Assembly (NCBI GenBank): GCA_036704045.1
Contig: DATNQM010000019.1
Location: forward strand, 1-64,000
DNA length: 64,000 nucleotides
Reading direction: 5' to 3'
Origin: Ancylothrix sp036704045
Lineage (GTDB): Bacteria > Cyanobacteriota > Cyanobacteriia > Cyanobacteriales > Oscillatoriaceae
The position numbers and the translations under genes are program-made. The notes beneath the pieces are model-generated. The model was not told where the DNA came from and did not search any database. It worked only from the letters and a program-made list of their open reading frames with translations. Shown piece after piece: positions 44,701-53,671 of the stretch (within the stretch, counting starts at the first letter, position 1; every line of letters begins with the position of its first letter).

Positions 44701-46318
44701 GCGTATCTCCGGTCGCTAACCTCAGTGCATCTTGCAAAGAAACTGCCATCTGATCTTTACGCCCGGCAAAAAACACTTCCGCAGCCTTCACATCCGACTG
44801 ACGTAACTCTACCCACTCCCCATTAATTTCCACAAGTGGCGAATTTAACCTAACTAATTTATCAAATTCTGCCTTAGAAATTTTCTGGCCGCCAATGGTT
44901 AATTCCCATTTAAAATTGAGCAAACTTTGTAAGTTAATTTTATCGGTTTTTTTTAATTTAGGTGTTTCGGCTTTAATACTCAACCCCAGCCGGTTTGCCC
45001 AACCTTCTCGGTTTGCTAAACTTCCCGGTAAAACTACCCCTAAACCGCTATCTTCAAACCGCCATGCACCGGCTTTTAAAAATTCATAAGCTTGCAAAGG
45101 ATTTAAATGACAAAACACCGGCGCTGCTTCATTTAAACTTGGTTCAATGGCAGGATTTAAACGCGATGCTAAACCCAAACCTTTTAAAAGTTTTTCTTGG
45201 GGTTGTTCTATGGTTCTTCCTTTATAAATTAATCGTTCCACCGGCCTATTCCAAATAACTTTTGCCTCTACTACTAACTCTGGATCATCAGCCGCCTGCA
45301 AACCATAATTTAACTGCCAATTACCTTTACCATTTTCCGGTGGTTGTAAGGAAAAACACGCCCTAAATTCCTCTTGTTTTAAGAGTTCATAATCTATGGG
45401 TGCTGTCCAACTTTTTAAGGCTGTTTCCAGCGATTCCCATTGCTGCAAATTCCCTCGCATTTGCCCAGATTTTGCGCCTAAAGCTGTTAAAAATTCTTTT
45501 GCCGGCTGCGGGGTAATAGGTGCCGTTAAAGTCTCGCTAATTACGCGAATTTGAGCGTCAAGCGATGCTGATAAAAAATTAAGCAATAATTCTTTTGAGG
45601 AAATTGGTAAATTAATAGCTAAATCGTTTTTTGTAGATAATTTTTTTTGATACGTTCGACAACTTAAAGGCATTTGTTTACTAAATTTTTGCAACCTTTC
45701 TCGATCTATTGTGCTATCTAACAACGGTTGCCAAACTGCAAAATAAGAATTTTCTTGTTGTTGAAGGGCCGGTAAAAACTTTCCCCTAGCCCGCAAATCT
45801 AAACCCCAGCGCGTCACATAACTCCAAAACCTCAAATTTCCCCCAAAAAACGATTCTTCGCCTAAATTTCCCAAGGGAAGCCCTTGAAGAAATTCTGTAG
45901 CTTCCCTTGCATTTAAACAAAGACCTTCTATTTGCCAAGGGTGAAGAAAAATCTCACTTTTTTCTGGATGATTTTCGTCAATACTTGTTGAGGGTTGTGC
46001 TTCTAAACTACCTGATAATAAAAATTTTGTGGGTAAAGCAATTTCTAAAGTTTGCCATTTTTCCTCTTCTAAGTTTTGGTTAGATTTTGATTTTTTATTC
46101 TTGGTATCTGGTCTTTTAAAACCTTGCCATTTAAGCTTGTTGGCTTGTTGAAGTGTTTGCAAAAAATTTAATAATTCAGTCGATGACATCGCAAATGGAT
46201 AGCTAGTCGTTTCTGTCGATGTTGCATTTAATGGCCCAACTCGACGCCAAACTTCTCCCCAAATAAATAAAAATCCGCCTGTTGGCTGAACTACCCAGCT
46301 ACCATGTAAAATTGCCAT
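41741..46318 (-). CDS. SNF2-family helicase interrupted by an intein
   Basis: Without its intein this is a 1058-residue SNF2/Rad54-type ATPase. The N-terminal half (to about residue 560) is the bacterial SNF2-associated domain. Then come the DNA-dependent ATPase motifs: LADDMGLGK split by the intein from TIQTIAFFL (Walker A), LICPTSVLGNW, VLDEAQNIKN (Walker B, DEAQ), ALTGTPVENRLSELW, LFLYGSTSKQKR, SLKAGGTGLNLTRA and DRVFRIGQTRNV. Such proteins move on double-stranded DNA and may act in repair or transcription recovery. The intein must splice out to restore the ATP site. The SWIM gene follows downstream. Confidence 0.93.
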   Translation of the reverse strand: MAILHGSWVVQPTGGFLFIWGEVWRRVGPLNATSTETTSYPFAMSSTELLNFLQTLQQANKLKWQGFKRPDTKNKKSKSNQNLEEEKWQTLEIALPTKFLLSGSLEAQPSTSIDENHPEKSEIFLHPWQIEGLCLNAREATEFLQGLPLGNLGEESFFGGNLRFWSYVTRWGLDLRARGKFLPALQQQENSYFAVWQPLLDSTIDRERLQKFSKQMPLSCRTYQKKLSTKNDLAINLPISSKELLLNFLSASLDAQIRVISETLTAPITPQPAKEFLTALGAKSGQMRGNLQQWESLETALKSWTAPIDYELLKQEEFRACFSLQPPENGKGNWQLNYGLQAADDPELVVEAKVIWNRPVERLIYKGRTIEQPQEKLLKGLGLASRLNPAIEPSLNEAAPVFCHLNPLQAYEFLKAGAWRFEDSGLGVVLPGSLANREGWANRLGLSIKAETPKLKKTDKINLQSLLNFKWELTIGGQKISKAEFDKLVRLNSPLVEINGEWVELRQSDVKAAEVFFAGRKDQMAVSLQDALRLATGDTQTIEKLPVVNFEAAGALQDLFANLTTNRGVEAIETPDNFKGKLRDYQARGAGWLAFLEKWGLGACLADDMGLGKCTTGDSNVFVNGKLEKAQEIWENYAGKTEFDGEGFWAKTTQELWVNSIDENTGKIVQASVGRLYRQQVRETLRKVTLKDGSSITMTRRHKLLTRDGWTNDFKVGNYICVPAKLCWNGKAEDPDLVQFLAWQISEGYENSQFGTLTITQNDKFCLEELRQILHRIGIRYGLKINCPSIQEFPGKVPVLRVNSQEYRRFLEAKGYQWGKRSREKVFPPFIMQADNDSVRLFLRHYFDAESSVLTNMSSVEISTASPQIIQQLSTLLRRFGIWLRVTTKQKRATNGSGIFRPYYIGTLGGNSARRYSEEIGFSYPEKQRKLEQICQKICNTNVEGIPASDIVAEAVKMTRLPVRHFGMHNTVYINGTQQFSRSSLERVIAEINRVLAGVSEQKYRLQKVSKWTTQTLEAYANLDTEFLTLIQQNLQRLLDLEVFYCQIESIENIEYEGWVYDLEVNKHHNFVANNILCHNTIQTIAFFLNLQQNDDLEKPILLICPTSVLGNWEREIRKFGPTLKVMQYHGNNRPKGNAFAKAIKGKNIILTSYPLVQRDLKDLQSVKWQGIVLDEAQNIKNADSKQSQAVREIESDFRIALTGTPVENRLSELWAIMEFLNPGYLGAKNFFQRRFAIPIEKYGDSASLQTLRSLVQPFLLRRLKTDRDIIQDLPEKQENNIFCGLSEEQASLYQNSVEQSLIEIESSEGIKRRGMILALLVKLKQICNHPILFSKTGTLNPQQSGKLLRLQEMLEEVLAEKERALIFTQFAEWGKLLQPYLEQKLGREILFLYGSTSKQKREEMVDRFQQDPQGPPIMILSLKAGGTGLNLTRANHVFHFDRWWNPAVENQATDRVFRIGQTRNVQVHKFVCTGTLEEKIHDMIESKKALAEQVIGDGENWLTELDTDQLRNLLLLDRNAIIDV
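43079..44479 (-). other. Intein with LAGLIDADG-like endonuclease, inserted in Walker A of SNF2
   Basis: Protein residues 614-1080 (467 residues) are an in-frame intein. It begins with Cys in GLGK-CTTGDSNVFVNG (block A) and has block B MTRRHKLLTRDGW. It ends with block F YDLEVNKHHNFVANNI and the splice junction LCHN, followed by Thr as first C-extein residue. All splicing residues (Cys1, the block-B His, the penultimate His, final Asn, +1 Thr) are present. The centre has two LAGLIDADG-like helices, FLAWQISEGY and VRLFLRHYFDAES, typical of a homing endonuclease. The insertion point between Lys and Thr of GKT is a preferred site in ATPases. Confidence 0.92.
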
Positions 46319-46592
46319 TTTCTTTACAAACCTTCAAATAAAAACTGTGCTTAACTATGCGTTATCTAATTATGCTCAAACCTTTTTTATTAGACGATTT
46401 TTTTAAAAAAATTTACCAACTTATCTTAAAAATTAACGTCAATTTATGGCCAAATGCACTCAAAATTGACCACAATCAGGTTTATTACAAGATGCGAAGC
46501 AAAGTAAATATTACGCCAATTCTTACTCACCAGTGACCTGTGATGAATGCTACGATTGGCGTAGAGAAGAATAAAGAAGGAAAACGTACTGC

Positions 46593-48752
46593 ATGAAAGA
46601 ACTCGATAAGTCGATATCCTTTGACGGGCGGGATATTCGGCTGAAGGTTGGCCTCCTCGCGCCACAGGCCGGCGGCTCAGTTTTAATTCAATCAGGAGAT
46701 ACGGCGGTATTAGTAACTGCTACTCGTTCGACAGGTAGAGAAGGAATAGATTTCCTACCCCTATTGGTAGACTACGAAGAAAGACTTTACGCAGCAGGTC
46801 GTATTCCAGGGGGTTTTCTGCGCCGCGAAGGACGTCCGCCAGAAAAAGTTACTCTGACTAGCCGGTTAATTGATAGACCTCTGCGTCCTCTATTTCCTAA
46901 TTGGTTGCGCGATGATATTCAAATTGTTGCCACAACTTTGTCAATGGATGAGCAAGTCCCGCCGGATGTTTTAGCGGTGACTGGTGCTTCGGTGGCGGTT
47001 TTGCTGGCCCAAATTCCTTTTAATGGCCCAATGGCGGCTGTGCGCGTGGGTTTATTGGGTGATGATTTTATTATTAACCCAACCTACGCAGAAATTGAAC
47101 GCGGCGATTTAGATTTGGTGGTGGCTGGTTCACCGGATGGTGTGGTGATGGTAGAAGCCGGTGCCAATCAATTGCCAGAACAAGATATCATTGAGGCGAT
47201 TGATTTTGGTTATGAGGCGGCTTGTGACTTAATTAAAGCTCAGCAAGAGTTGCTGGCAGAATTGGGTTTAGAACTTGTTAAAGCTGAAGCGCCGGTGATT
47301 GATCCAACTTTGGAAAACTTTATCCGCGAACGCACAAGTATTGATATTAAGGGTATTTTGTCAAGGTTTGATTTAGATAAAAATGCCCGCGATGCAGCCC
47401 TTGATGAAGTGAAAGCTGCTAAGGTTGTGGCTGCTATTGAAGAATTGCCCGAAGAAGACCCTGTTCGCATTGCGGCTACTGCTGAACCTAAAGCTTTAAG
47501 TAATGTTTTTAAGGATGTTACTAAAGAGTTTATGCGCCGCCAAATTGTTGAAGATGGTGTGCGGGTAGATGGTCGTAAACTTGATGAGGTAAGGCCGGTT
47601 TCTTGTCGGGTTGGTATTTTGCCTTCTCGTGTTCATGGTACTGGTTTGTTTAACCGAGGACTCACTCAGGTGATGTCTGTGGTGACTTTGGGTACTCCTG
47701 GTGATGCTCAAGAGTTGGCAGACGACCTCCACCCAGAAGATGAAAAGCGTTATCTTCATCACTATAACTTCCCGCCGTTTTCTGTTGGCGAAACTAAACC
47801 GATGCGCGCGCCTGGTCGTCGGGAAATTGGTCACGGGGCTTTGGCTGAACGGGCTTTAGTGCCGGTTTTGCCTCCTCAACAAGAGTTTCCCTATGTTATT
47901 CGGGTGGTTTCGGAAGTTTTGTCTTCTAATGGTTCGACTTCTATGGGGTCGGTTTGCGGTTCTACTTTGGCTTTGATGGATGCCGGTGTTCCTCTTATTA
48001 AGCCGGTTAGTGGTGCCGCTATGGGCTTAATTAAGGAAGGTTCAGAAGTCCGCATTTTGACTGATATTCAAGGCATTGAGGACTTTTTGGGCGATATGGA
48101 CTTTAAGGTAGCCGGTACCGATAGTGGTATTACTGCTTTACAAATGGATATGAAAATCAGCGGTTTACCGATGGAAGTTGTAGCCCAAGCTATCGAACAA
48201 GCTAAACCGGCCCGGATGCACATCCTTGAAAAAATGCTCAGTACCATTGATAAGCCTCGTACTGAGTTGTCGCCTTTTGCACCTCGTTTACTCACCATTA
48301 AAATTGATCCTGATTTTATTGGCATGGTAATTGGCCCTGGTGGTAAAACGATTAAAGGTATTACCGAAGAAACCGGCGCCCGTATTGATATTGAAGATGA
48401 CGGTACGGTTACTATTTCTGCGGTGGATGGTGAAAAGGCAAAACGTGCTCGCACAATTATTATCAATATGACGCGCAAGTTGTCTGCTGGTGATGTTTAT
48501 GTGGGTCGTGTAACTCGTATTATTCCCATTGGTGCTTTTGTGGAGTTTTTACCCGGCAAAGAGGGGATGATTCACATTTCTCAGTTGGCAGATTATCGTG
48601 TTGGCAAGGTTGAAGATGAACTTGCTGTGGGCGATGAGGTGATTATTAAAGTGCGGGAAATTGACCAAAAAGGTCGGATTAATTTAACCCGTTTGGGTAT
48701 TCACCCCGATGAAGCGGCGGCGGCTAAGGCTGCGGCTGGGGCGAATAAATAA
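46593..48752 (+). CDS. pnp: Polyribonucleotide nucleotidyltransferase (PNPase)
   Basis: The 719-residue exoribonuclease degrades RNA 3' to 5' with phosphate and can add tails in cyanobacteria. It has two RNase PH domains (about 1-215 and 310-545), separated by a helical domain. The GRREIGHGALAERAL and GSVCGSTLALMDAGV blocks form the active site. A KH domain (FIGMVIGPGGKTIKGI) and an S1 domain (GDVYVGRVTRIIPIGAFVEF) close the protein. The start at 46593 gives the usual MKELDKSISFDGR N-terminus. No rpsO is adjacent. A hairpin terminator follows at 48771. Confidence 0.97.
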   Translation: MKELDKSISFDGRDIRLKVGLLAPQAGGSVLIQSGDTAVLVTATRSTGREGIDFLPLLVDYEERLYAAGRIPGGFLRREGRPPEKVTLTSRLIDRPLRPLFPNWLRDDIQIVATTLSMDEQVPPDVLAVTGASVAVLLAQIPFNGPMAAVRVGLLGDDFIINPTYAEIERGDLDLVVAGSPDGVVMVEAGANQLPEQDIIEAIDFGYEAACDLIKAQQELLAELGLELVKAEAPVIDPTLENFIRERTSIDIKGILSRFDLDKNARDAALDEVKAAKVVAAIEELPEEDPVRIAATAEPKALSNVFKDVTKEFMRRQIVEDGVRVDGRKLDEVRPVSCRVGILPSRVHGTGLFNRGLTQVMSVVTLGTPGDAQELADDLHPEDEKRYLHHYNFPPFSVGETKPMRAPGRREIGHGALAERALVPVLPPQQEFPYVIRVVSEVLSSNGSTSMGSVCGSTLALMDAGVPLIKPVSGAAMGLIKEGSEVRILTDIQGIEDFLGDMDFKVAGTDSGITALQMDMKISGLPMEVVAQAIEQAKPARMHILEKMLSTIDKPRTELSPFAPRLLTIKIDPDFIGMVIGPGGKTIKGITEETGARIDIEDDGTVTISAVDGEKAKRARTIIINMTRKLSAGDVYVGRVTRIIPIGAFVEFLPGKEGMIHISQLADYRVGKVEDELAVGDEVIIKVREIDQKGRINLTRLGIHPDEAAAAKAAAGANK

Positions 48753-48770
48753 CAGTTTCTTTGCTATGCT

Positions 48771-48803
48771 AAAAACTCGGTTTCTTGAAGAGACCGGGTT
48801 TTT
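48771..48803 (+). terminator. Terminator hairpin behind pnp (dispersed repeat, copy 2)
   Basis: AAAAACTCGG and CCGGGTTTTT form a ten-base stem with one G-T pair around a 13-base loop, 18 bases after the pnp stop. Matches the hairpin at 33747-33779 in reverse orientation. Confidence 0.8.
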
Positions 48804-48985
48804 AAGTGCCTATAAATGTTAGGTAAACAAAACTGAATAGAAGACCGATCTAGGGGCAACCACAGCCACCAATTGCGCCTATAAATGGTGCTGATTGTCA
48901 TAATTTGCGTAAGTCCAATAAATATGAGGCGTGATCGTCTCCCAATTGGGATAAACGATCACGTTCTAGTCAGCTTTTAAACATT

Positions 48986-51900
48986 TTATAGCTCTGAGAC
49001 TACTGTTGATTGCGGGTTTACGTTTACTGCAAAACTGGTGTCAATAGTTGTGTTTTTTTGTTTAGGCATCAACCACTTACCAAACTTGCTATAAAGCGCA
49101 GGAATCACCAGCAACGTTAACAGAGTAGATGTAAACAAACCACCAAAAACAACGATTGCCAATGGTTGCAGAATTTCGTTACCAGAACCGGCTGCCAGCA
49201 CCAGCGGCAAAGTGCCTAAAGCCGAGGTGAGTGCCGTCATTAAAATCGCATCAATTCGCTCTAATGAACCTTTCACAATCACATCTTTAATAGGCATTCC
49301 CTGAGCAAACTTGTTGTTGTAGTTATCGACCAGCAACAAACCATTACGAACGGCAACCCCAAACAACGTAATAAAACCAACTAAAGAGGCAATAGACATC
49401 ACACCCCCACTAAAAAGAATCGAAACAATACCCCCAACTAATGCAAGTGGTAAGTTGAGCATAATAGCGATTGTGGCAGGCAAAGACTTAACCGAGAAAA
49501 ACATCAACACCGCAATTACAACTGCCGCCAGAATACTAAAAATTAACAGATTATTAGCGGCATTTTGCTCAGCCTCAAATTGTCCGCCGTACTGAATAAA
49601 GTAACCATTGGGCAATTGGACATTTTTCTGAATCTGAGATTGAATATCGCCCACCACACTGCCGAGATCACGTTCTGCTACGTTTGCTGAAACAACTATC
49701 AGCCGTGAAACATCTTCTCTGTTCACAACATTGGGGCCCATGCCGTAGTCTACTTTGGCGACGGTACTCAGGGGGATTACTTGGCCCGTTGGTGTAGAGA
49801 TCGGAATCCCACGAATGGCATCTAAATTATTGCGAGCCGATTCTGGTAAGCCCACCACAATATTAATCAGTTGTTGATTCTCAGGCACTTGCGACACAAC
49901 ACTACCATTCAGCGCTGTTTCGACAATCTCTGAAATTGCCTCCATACTCAAGCCGTACCGAGCCGCTGCTGAGCGTTGGTATTGAATTTGTACCTGACGA
50001 ATCGGTAATTGAGGTTCAAGCTGCAAATCAACCACCCCAGCAATCGGTTTGATCACATCCCGCACCTGTTCGCCAATGCGGCGCAGTTCGGCAAGATCAG
50101 GGCCAAAGATTTTCACCGCGATTGCACTTCTCACCCCAGACAGCACTTCATCCATGCGGTGTGAAATAAACCCACCTATATTAGAAGCAACCCCCGGCAG
50201 TTTGTTGAACGATTCCCGCAGTTGCTTAATACTGGCTTCCCGGTCTTTCATTGCCAGGTCACTCAGTTCTACATCAACGTGCGCCATATTGACACCGGCC
50301 CCATCAGCATCGCCAGGAGAGCGTCCAGAACGGACTTGCACCCACTCAAAAAGCGGATTATCTTTAAGCGAGTTAGACAATGCCATACCAGCCCGATTTG
50401 TCATATCCAGTGAAACACCAGGAAACAAGACCATCGAGTTAACCATTGATTTCTCCTGAAATTCAGGCAGAAAAACCCGTCCCAGCGAAGGAACGATAGC
50501 AAACGCCGCAACTAGAGACGCTAGTGCAACACCCAAAATGATTTGCGGTGCTCGCAGCGACAAGTCGAGCAACGGACGATAAAGCCGTTGTGCTAATCGA
50601 GAAACAAACGTATTTTCGAGGGGTAGAGGACGATTTGCCAGCAGAATCGCACACATTGCCGGAGTGAGAGTCATTGCTACAAAAAGAGAAGCCGCTATCG
50701 AAAGCAAATAAGCCCAGCCCATCGGGGCAAAAATATTTCCTTCCACGCCGGTCAAACTGAAGATCGGCGCAAACACCACAATGATGATCACCGTTGAAAA
50801 GACAACAGCCAATCGAACCTCTACAAAAGCATCAAACACGACTTTAAACGCCGGAATCGGATGCCCTTGGGCTTGATTTTCTCTAAGTTTGCGGTAGCAG
50901 TTCTCCATATAAACGATTGAATCATCGACAAAGCCCCCCAATGCCACGACCAGACCTCCCAAGGTCATGGTATTGATGCCCAGTCCAAAGGCTTTCATCA
51001 GCATCACCCCAATCAAAAGCGATAGGGGAATGGCACTTAGAGTAATCAGGGCAGTACGCCAGTTCATTAAGAACAGCAGCATAATAACTGAGACAATGAC
51101 AATGCCTTCGAGCAGAGAACTGCCAACATTGCGAATAGCAGTATCAATGAAATTGGCTTGACGGAAAGTCAGCGCTATCTGCACATCCGCTGGGAAAGTT
51201 TTTTGCAAAGATTGCATAACCCGTTCAACGGCTCTGGTGACGGTGGGTGTATCCACATCGGGCTGCTTGTTAATCATCAAAACCACCGCCGGCTGACCAT
51301 TAAAGCTGGCATCTCCCCGCTTGAGGGCTGAGCCGGTTTTGACCTCTGCCACATCGCCGAGCAAAATCGGTTTGCCGTTCTCGACCTTCACGACAGACTG
51401 GCGCAAATCTTCAACAGACCGCACCTGTCCCATCCCACGAATTAGTAGCTCTTGACCTCCACCAATCAGAAAGCCTGCCGGTGCATTGGAGTTTGCACCT
51501 TTGGCTGCGTCGGTGACTTGGGTGAGAGAAACGTTGAGCGCTCGCAACTTTGCCGGATCAATCAGCACTTGTTCTTGTCTTTCATCTCCCCCGTAGATGG
51601 TGACTTGAGAAACGCCCGGTACAGAAAGAACTTGATTGCTGAGGCTAGTTTCAACCAGACGGCGCAAGTCCATTAGTGAAGTTTGCCCTTGCCCATTGAG
51701 GGTGAAAGCATACTGTAAAATTGTCCCTAACGGCGATACGAGCGGCGAAATTTCTGGGGCGTGTGCGCCTTCGGGTAACTGACTTGTGATCTGCTGGAGT
51801 CGTTCTGTCACCGATTGCCGCGCTTTGTAAATATCGGCATCTTCATCGAAAACTACTTGCACCATTGATAGGCCAACCTTAGAGGATGATCGCACGAGCG

Positions 51901-52150
51901 TCACACCAGGTAAACCATTTACAGCACTTTCAATGGGTACTGTAATTTGGGCCTCAACTTCTTCGGGAGCCAGGCCGGTTGCTTCAGTATGGATGTCTAC
52001 TTGGGGCGGTGCAAATTCGGGAAATACATCCAGCGGCATTTGGGTGATGGTGAAGATGCCCCAGAGGGTTACTAAAATGGCACCCACAACAATTAGCCAT
52101 CGCTGGATGATCGAAGTTTTAAGGATTTGATTGAGAAGGGAGTTGAGCAT
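48986..52150 (-). CDS. Heavy-metal RND efflux pump (CusA/CzcA type)
   Basis: The 1054-residue inner-membrane pump is of the HME branch of RND transporters. It shows a first helix followed by MPLDVFPEFAPPQVDIHTEA, the signature start of CusA/CzcA proteins. Twelve membrane helices in two repeats enclose two large periplasmic loops. The central helix block is MTLGGLVVALGGFVDDSIVYMENCYR, with paired acidic residues for proton relay. Metal could be Cu, Ag, Co, Zn, Ni or Cd; I cannot decide. The adaptor gene lies six bases upstream, and a response regulator/sensor operon is divergent. No outer-membrane channel gene is adjacent. Confidence 0.94.
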   Translation of the reverse strand: MLNSLLNQILKTSIIQRWLIVVGAILVTLWGIFTITQMPLDVFPEFAPPQVDIHTEATGLAPEEVEAQITVPIESAVNGLPGVTLVRSSSKVGLSMVQVVFDEDADIYKARQSVTERLQQITSQLPEGAHAPEISPLVSPLGTILQYAFTLNGQGQTSLMDLRRLVETSLSNQVLSVPGVSQVTIYGGDERQEQVLIDPAKLRALNVSLTQVTDAAKGANSNAPAGFLIGGGQELLIRGMGQVRSVEDLRQSVVKVENGKPILLGDVAEVKTGSALKRGDASFNGQPAVVLMINKQPDVDTPTVTRAVERVMQSLQKTFPADVQIALTFRQANFIDTAIRNVGSSLLEGIVIVSVIMLLFLMNWRTALITLSAIPLSLLIGVMLMKAFGLGINTMTLGGLVVALGGFVDDSIVYMENCYRKLRENQAQGHPIPAFKVVFDAFVEVRLAVVFSTVIIIVVFAPIFSLTGVEGNIFAPMGWAYLLSIAASLFVAMTLTPAMCAILLANRPLPLENTFVSRLAQRLYRPLLDLSLRAPQIILGVALASLVAAFAIVPSLGRVFLPEFQEKSMVNSMVLFPGVSLDMTNRAGMALSNSLKDNPLFEWVQVRSGRSPGDADGAGVNMAHVDVELSDLAMKDREASIKQLRESFNKLPGVASNIGGFISHRMDEVLSGVRSAIAVKIFGPDLAELRRIGEQVRDVIKPIAGVVDLQLEPQLPIRQVQIQYQRSAAARYGLSMEAISEIVETALNGSVVSQVPENQQLINIVVGLPESARNNLDAIRGIPISTPTGQVIPLSTVAKVDYGMGPNVVNREDVSRLIVVSANVAERDLGSVVGDIQSQIQKNVQLPNGYFIQYGGQFEAEQNAANNLLIFSILAAVVIAVLMFFSVKSLPATIAIMLNLPLALVGGIVSILFSGGVMSIASLVGFITLFGVAVRNGLLLVDNYNNKFAQGMPIKDVIVKGSLERIDAILMTALTSALGTLPLVLAAGSGNEILQPLAIVVFGGLFTSTLLTLLVIPALYSKFGKWLMPKQKNTTIDTSFAVNVNPQSTVVSEL

Positions 52151-52156
52151 CTTAGG

Positions 52157-52852
52157 TTATAAGTTTTCTTCTTTGTTAGACAAGGAATTCTTTTTCTTAC
52201 GACCATCGGCTATTACGGCTATCCCTCCAACCAGTAAAGCGATTCCCCCTCCTACAGCTATTAAAGGCCCGCCAGGAAAACCACCGGCCTGTTGAGTCGC
52301 TTCCGCTGAAGCGACTAAATTTCCGGCCTTATCATGGCTGTGGGGGATGCCCTGTGCATCTGCCTGTGCATGGGCAGTATCCGTCTTAGTGAAGGTGCTT
52401 GTAGCTGGTTGTGAAGCGACGGGGCTAGGTGATGCTGTGGTACTTTGAGTTTTACGCGACTCTGCATACAAAGATAAACCGCCTTGAGTGACGAGCTTTT
52501 CGCCAACTGATAACCCGTTAGTTACTTCAATTAGTTCGCCTTTGGTTGTGCCGGTGGTAATAGGAACGGGCTCATAAAAATTTTCATATTGCACAAAGAC
52601 TAACTGTTTACCATCGGCATCCACCAGTGCGGTGACGGGAATTAGAACCGCATTGCTACCATCTGTAGCAGGCTTTATCGCTGTCACCATAATCCCCATA
52701 ACCTGGTCGGTTTGAGCATTGACCGGCACTCGGTTAATTCCTCCCTCTGCCTGGAATTCATCCCCATGTCCTACATGAGCATAGCTAACAGTGGGGGTAG
52801 CTACTACTAAACCAGCAGCCAGTATGCAACCAATCAGCGACAAAGGCTTCAT
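52157..52852 (-). CDS. Short RND periplasmic adaptor-like protein with His-rich ends
   Basis: The 231-residue protein has a signal peptide (LSLIGCILAAGLVVATPTVSYA) followed by a His-rich HVGHGDEF. A membrane-proximal domain like the C-terminal third of CusB/CzcB adaptors follows (VLIPVTALVDADGKQLVFVQ; EPVPITTGTTKGELIEV). A Ser/Thr/Ala linker with GIPHSHDKAG and a C-terminal membrane helix (GPLIAVGGGIALLVGGIAVI) close it. The alpha-hairpin and most of the lipoyl and barrel domains of a normal adaptor (350-500 residues) are missing. It is co-transcribed with the pump and may be a reduced or metal-chaperoning adaptor. Confidence 0.75.
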   Translation of the reverse strand: MKPLSLIGCILAAGLVVATPTVSYAHVGHGDEFQAEGGINRVPVNAQTDQVMGIMVTAIKPATDGSNAVLIPVTALVDADGKQLVFVQYENFYEPVPITTGTTKGELIEVTNGLSVGEKLVTQGGLSLYAESRKTQSTTASPSPVASQPATSTFTKTDTAHAQADAQGIPHSHDKAGNLVASAEATQQAGGFPGGPLIAVGGGIALLVGGIAVIADGRKKKNSLSNKEENL

Positions 52853-52978
52853 AATACTTCCTCACAACACGGGAAATTTCAAAAAAATTCTTCCACAGCT
52901 TAACAAGGGGCCGGTGAAAATCAGGTGAAATGATGGATGCTTGGATAAAATCAAGCTCGTGGTTTATTTCAAAAGACA

Positions 52979-53671
52979 ATGCGTGTTTTGTTGGTGGAAG
53001 ATGAAGCGGATCTAGGGCTGGCAATTAAGCAAGTTCTGGTTAGTGAAAAATATGTCGTAGACTGGATGCTTGACGGTTCTCAGGCATGGCATTGTCTGGA
53101 AAGTCAGTGGACAGACTATACGGTGGTTATTGTTGATTGGCTGCTTCCTAAGATGTCAGGATTAGAGCTATGCCAAAAACTGAGATTACACCAAAAAACT
53201 TTACCTGTGCTTATGCTTACGGCGCTGGGGCAACCGGAAAATCGAGTCAAAGGGTTGGATGCTGGGGCGGATGATTATTTGGTCAAGCCTTTTGTGATGG
53301 AAGAATTGTTAGCACGGCTGCGGGCTCTTCAGCGGCGCTCACCCCAGTTTCTGCCCCAAAACCTCCAGGTTGGTGCTTTTAGTGTCGATTATGCCAATAA
53401 TGCTTTGTCTGTTACCAATACTCAACCACCTCAAACCATCCCATTAACTGTTAAGGAATTTCAGATCCTTACCTATTTGATGCAAAATCCTGATCGGATT
53501 ATTGCAGGTAGCAAAATTCGACATCAATTGTGGGATTTAGAAGAAGAACCAATTAGTAATGTTGTCGCTGCTCAGATGCGATTATTGCGGCGGAAACTCG
53601 CCAGCTATGGATGTGCCTGCCCTATTGAGACGATTCCAGGTCAGGGTTATCGTTTCAATACATCTGTGTGA
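52979..53671 (+). CDS. OmpR-family response regulator (RppA/NrsR-like)
   Basis: The 230-residue two-domain regulator has a receiver domain with acidic pair DE at residues 8-9 (VLLVEDEADLG), phospho-acceptor Asp in VIVDWLLPKMSG, Thr in LMLTALG and Lys in LVKPF. A winged-helix DNA-binding domain follows (IPLTVKEFQILTYLMQN; VAAQMRLLRRKL). It resembles cyanobacterial RppA/NrsR regulators that control redox and nickel/metal responses. It is divergent from the RND pump operon, with a 126-base shared promoter region, so it probably regulates it. The kinase follows with overlapping codons. Confidence 0.92.
   Translation: MRVLLVEDEADLGLAIKQVLVSEKYVVDWMLDGSQAWHCLESQWTDYTVVIVDWLLPKMSGLELCQKLRLHQKTLPVLMLTALGQPENRVKGLDAGADDYLVKPFVMEELLARLRALQRRSPQFLPQNLQVGAFSVDYANNALSVTNTQPPQTIPLTVKEFQILTYLMQNPDRIIAGSKIRHQLWDLEEEPISNVVAAQMRLLRRKLASYGCACPIETIPGQGYRFNTSV

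Noticed and set aside
41741..46318. Possibility that the extra 467 residues are a helicase accessory domain
   Set aside because: Cys1, block B, HN end and endonuclease helices together identify an intein, and its removal restores an exact Walker A motif.
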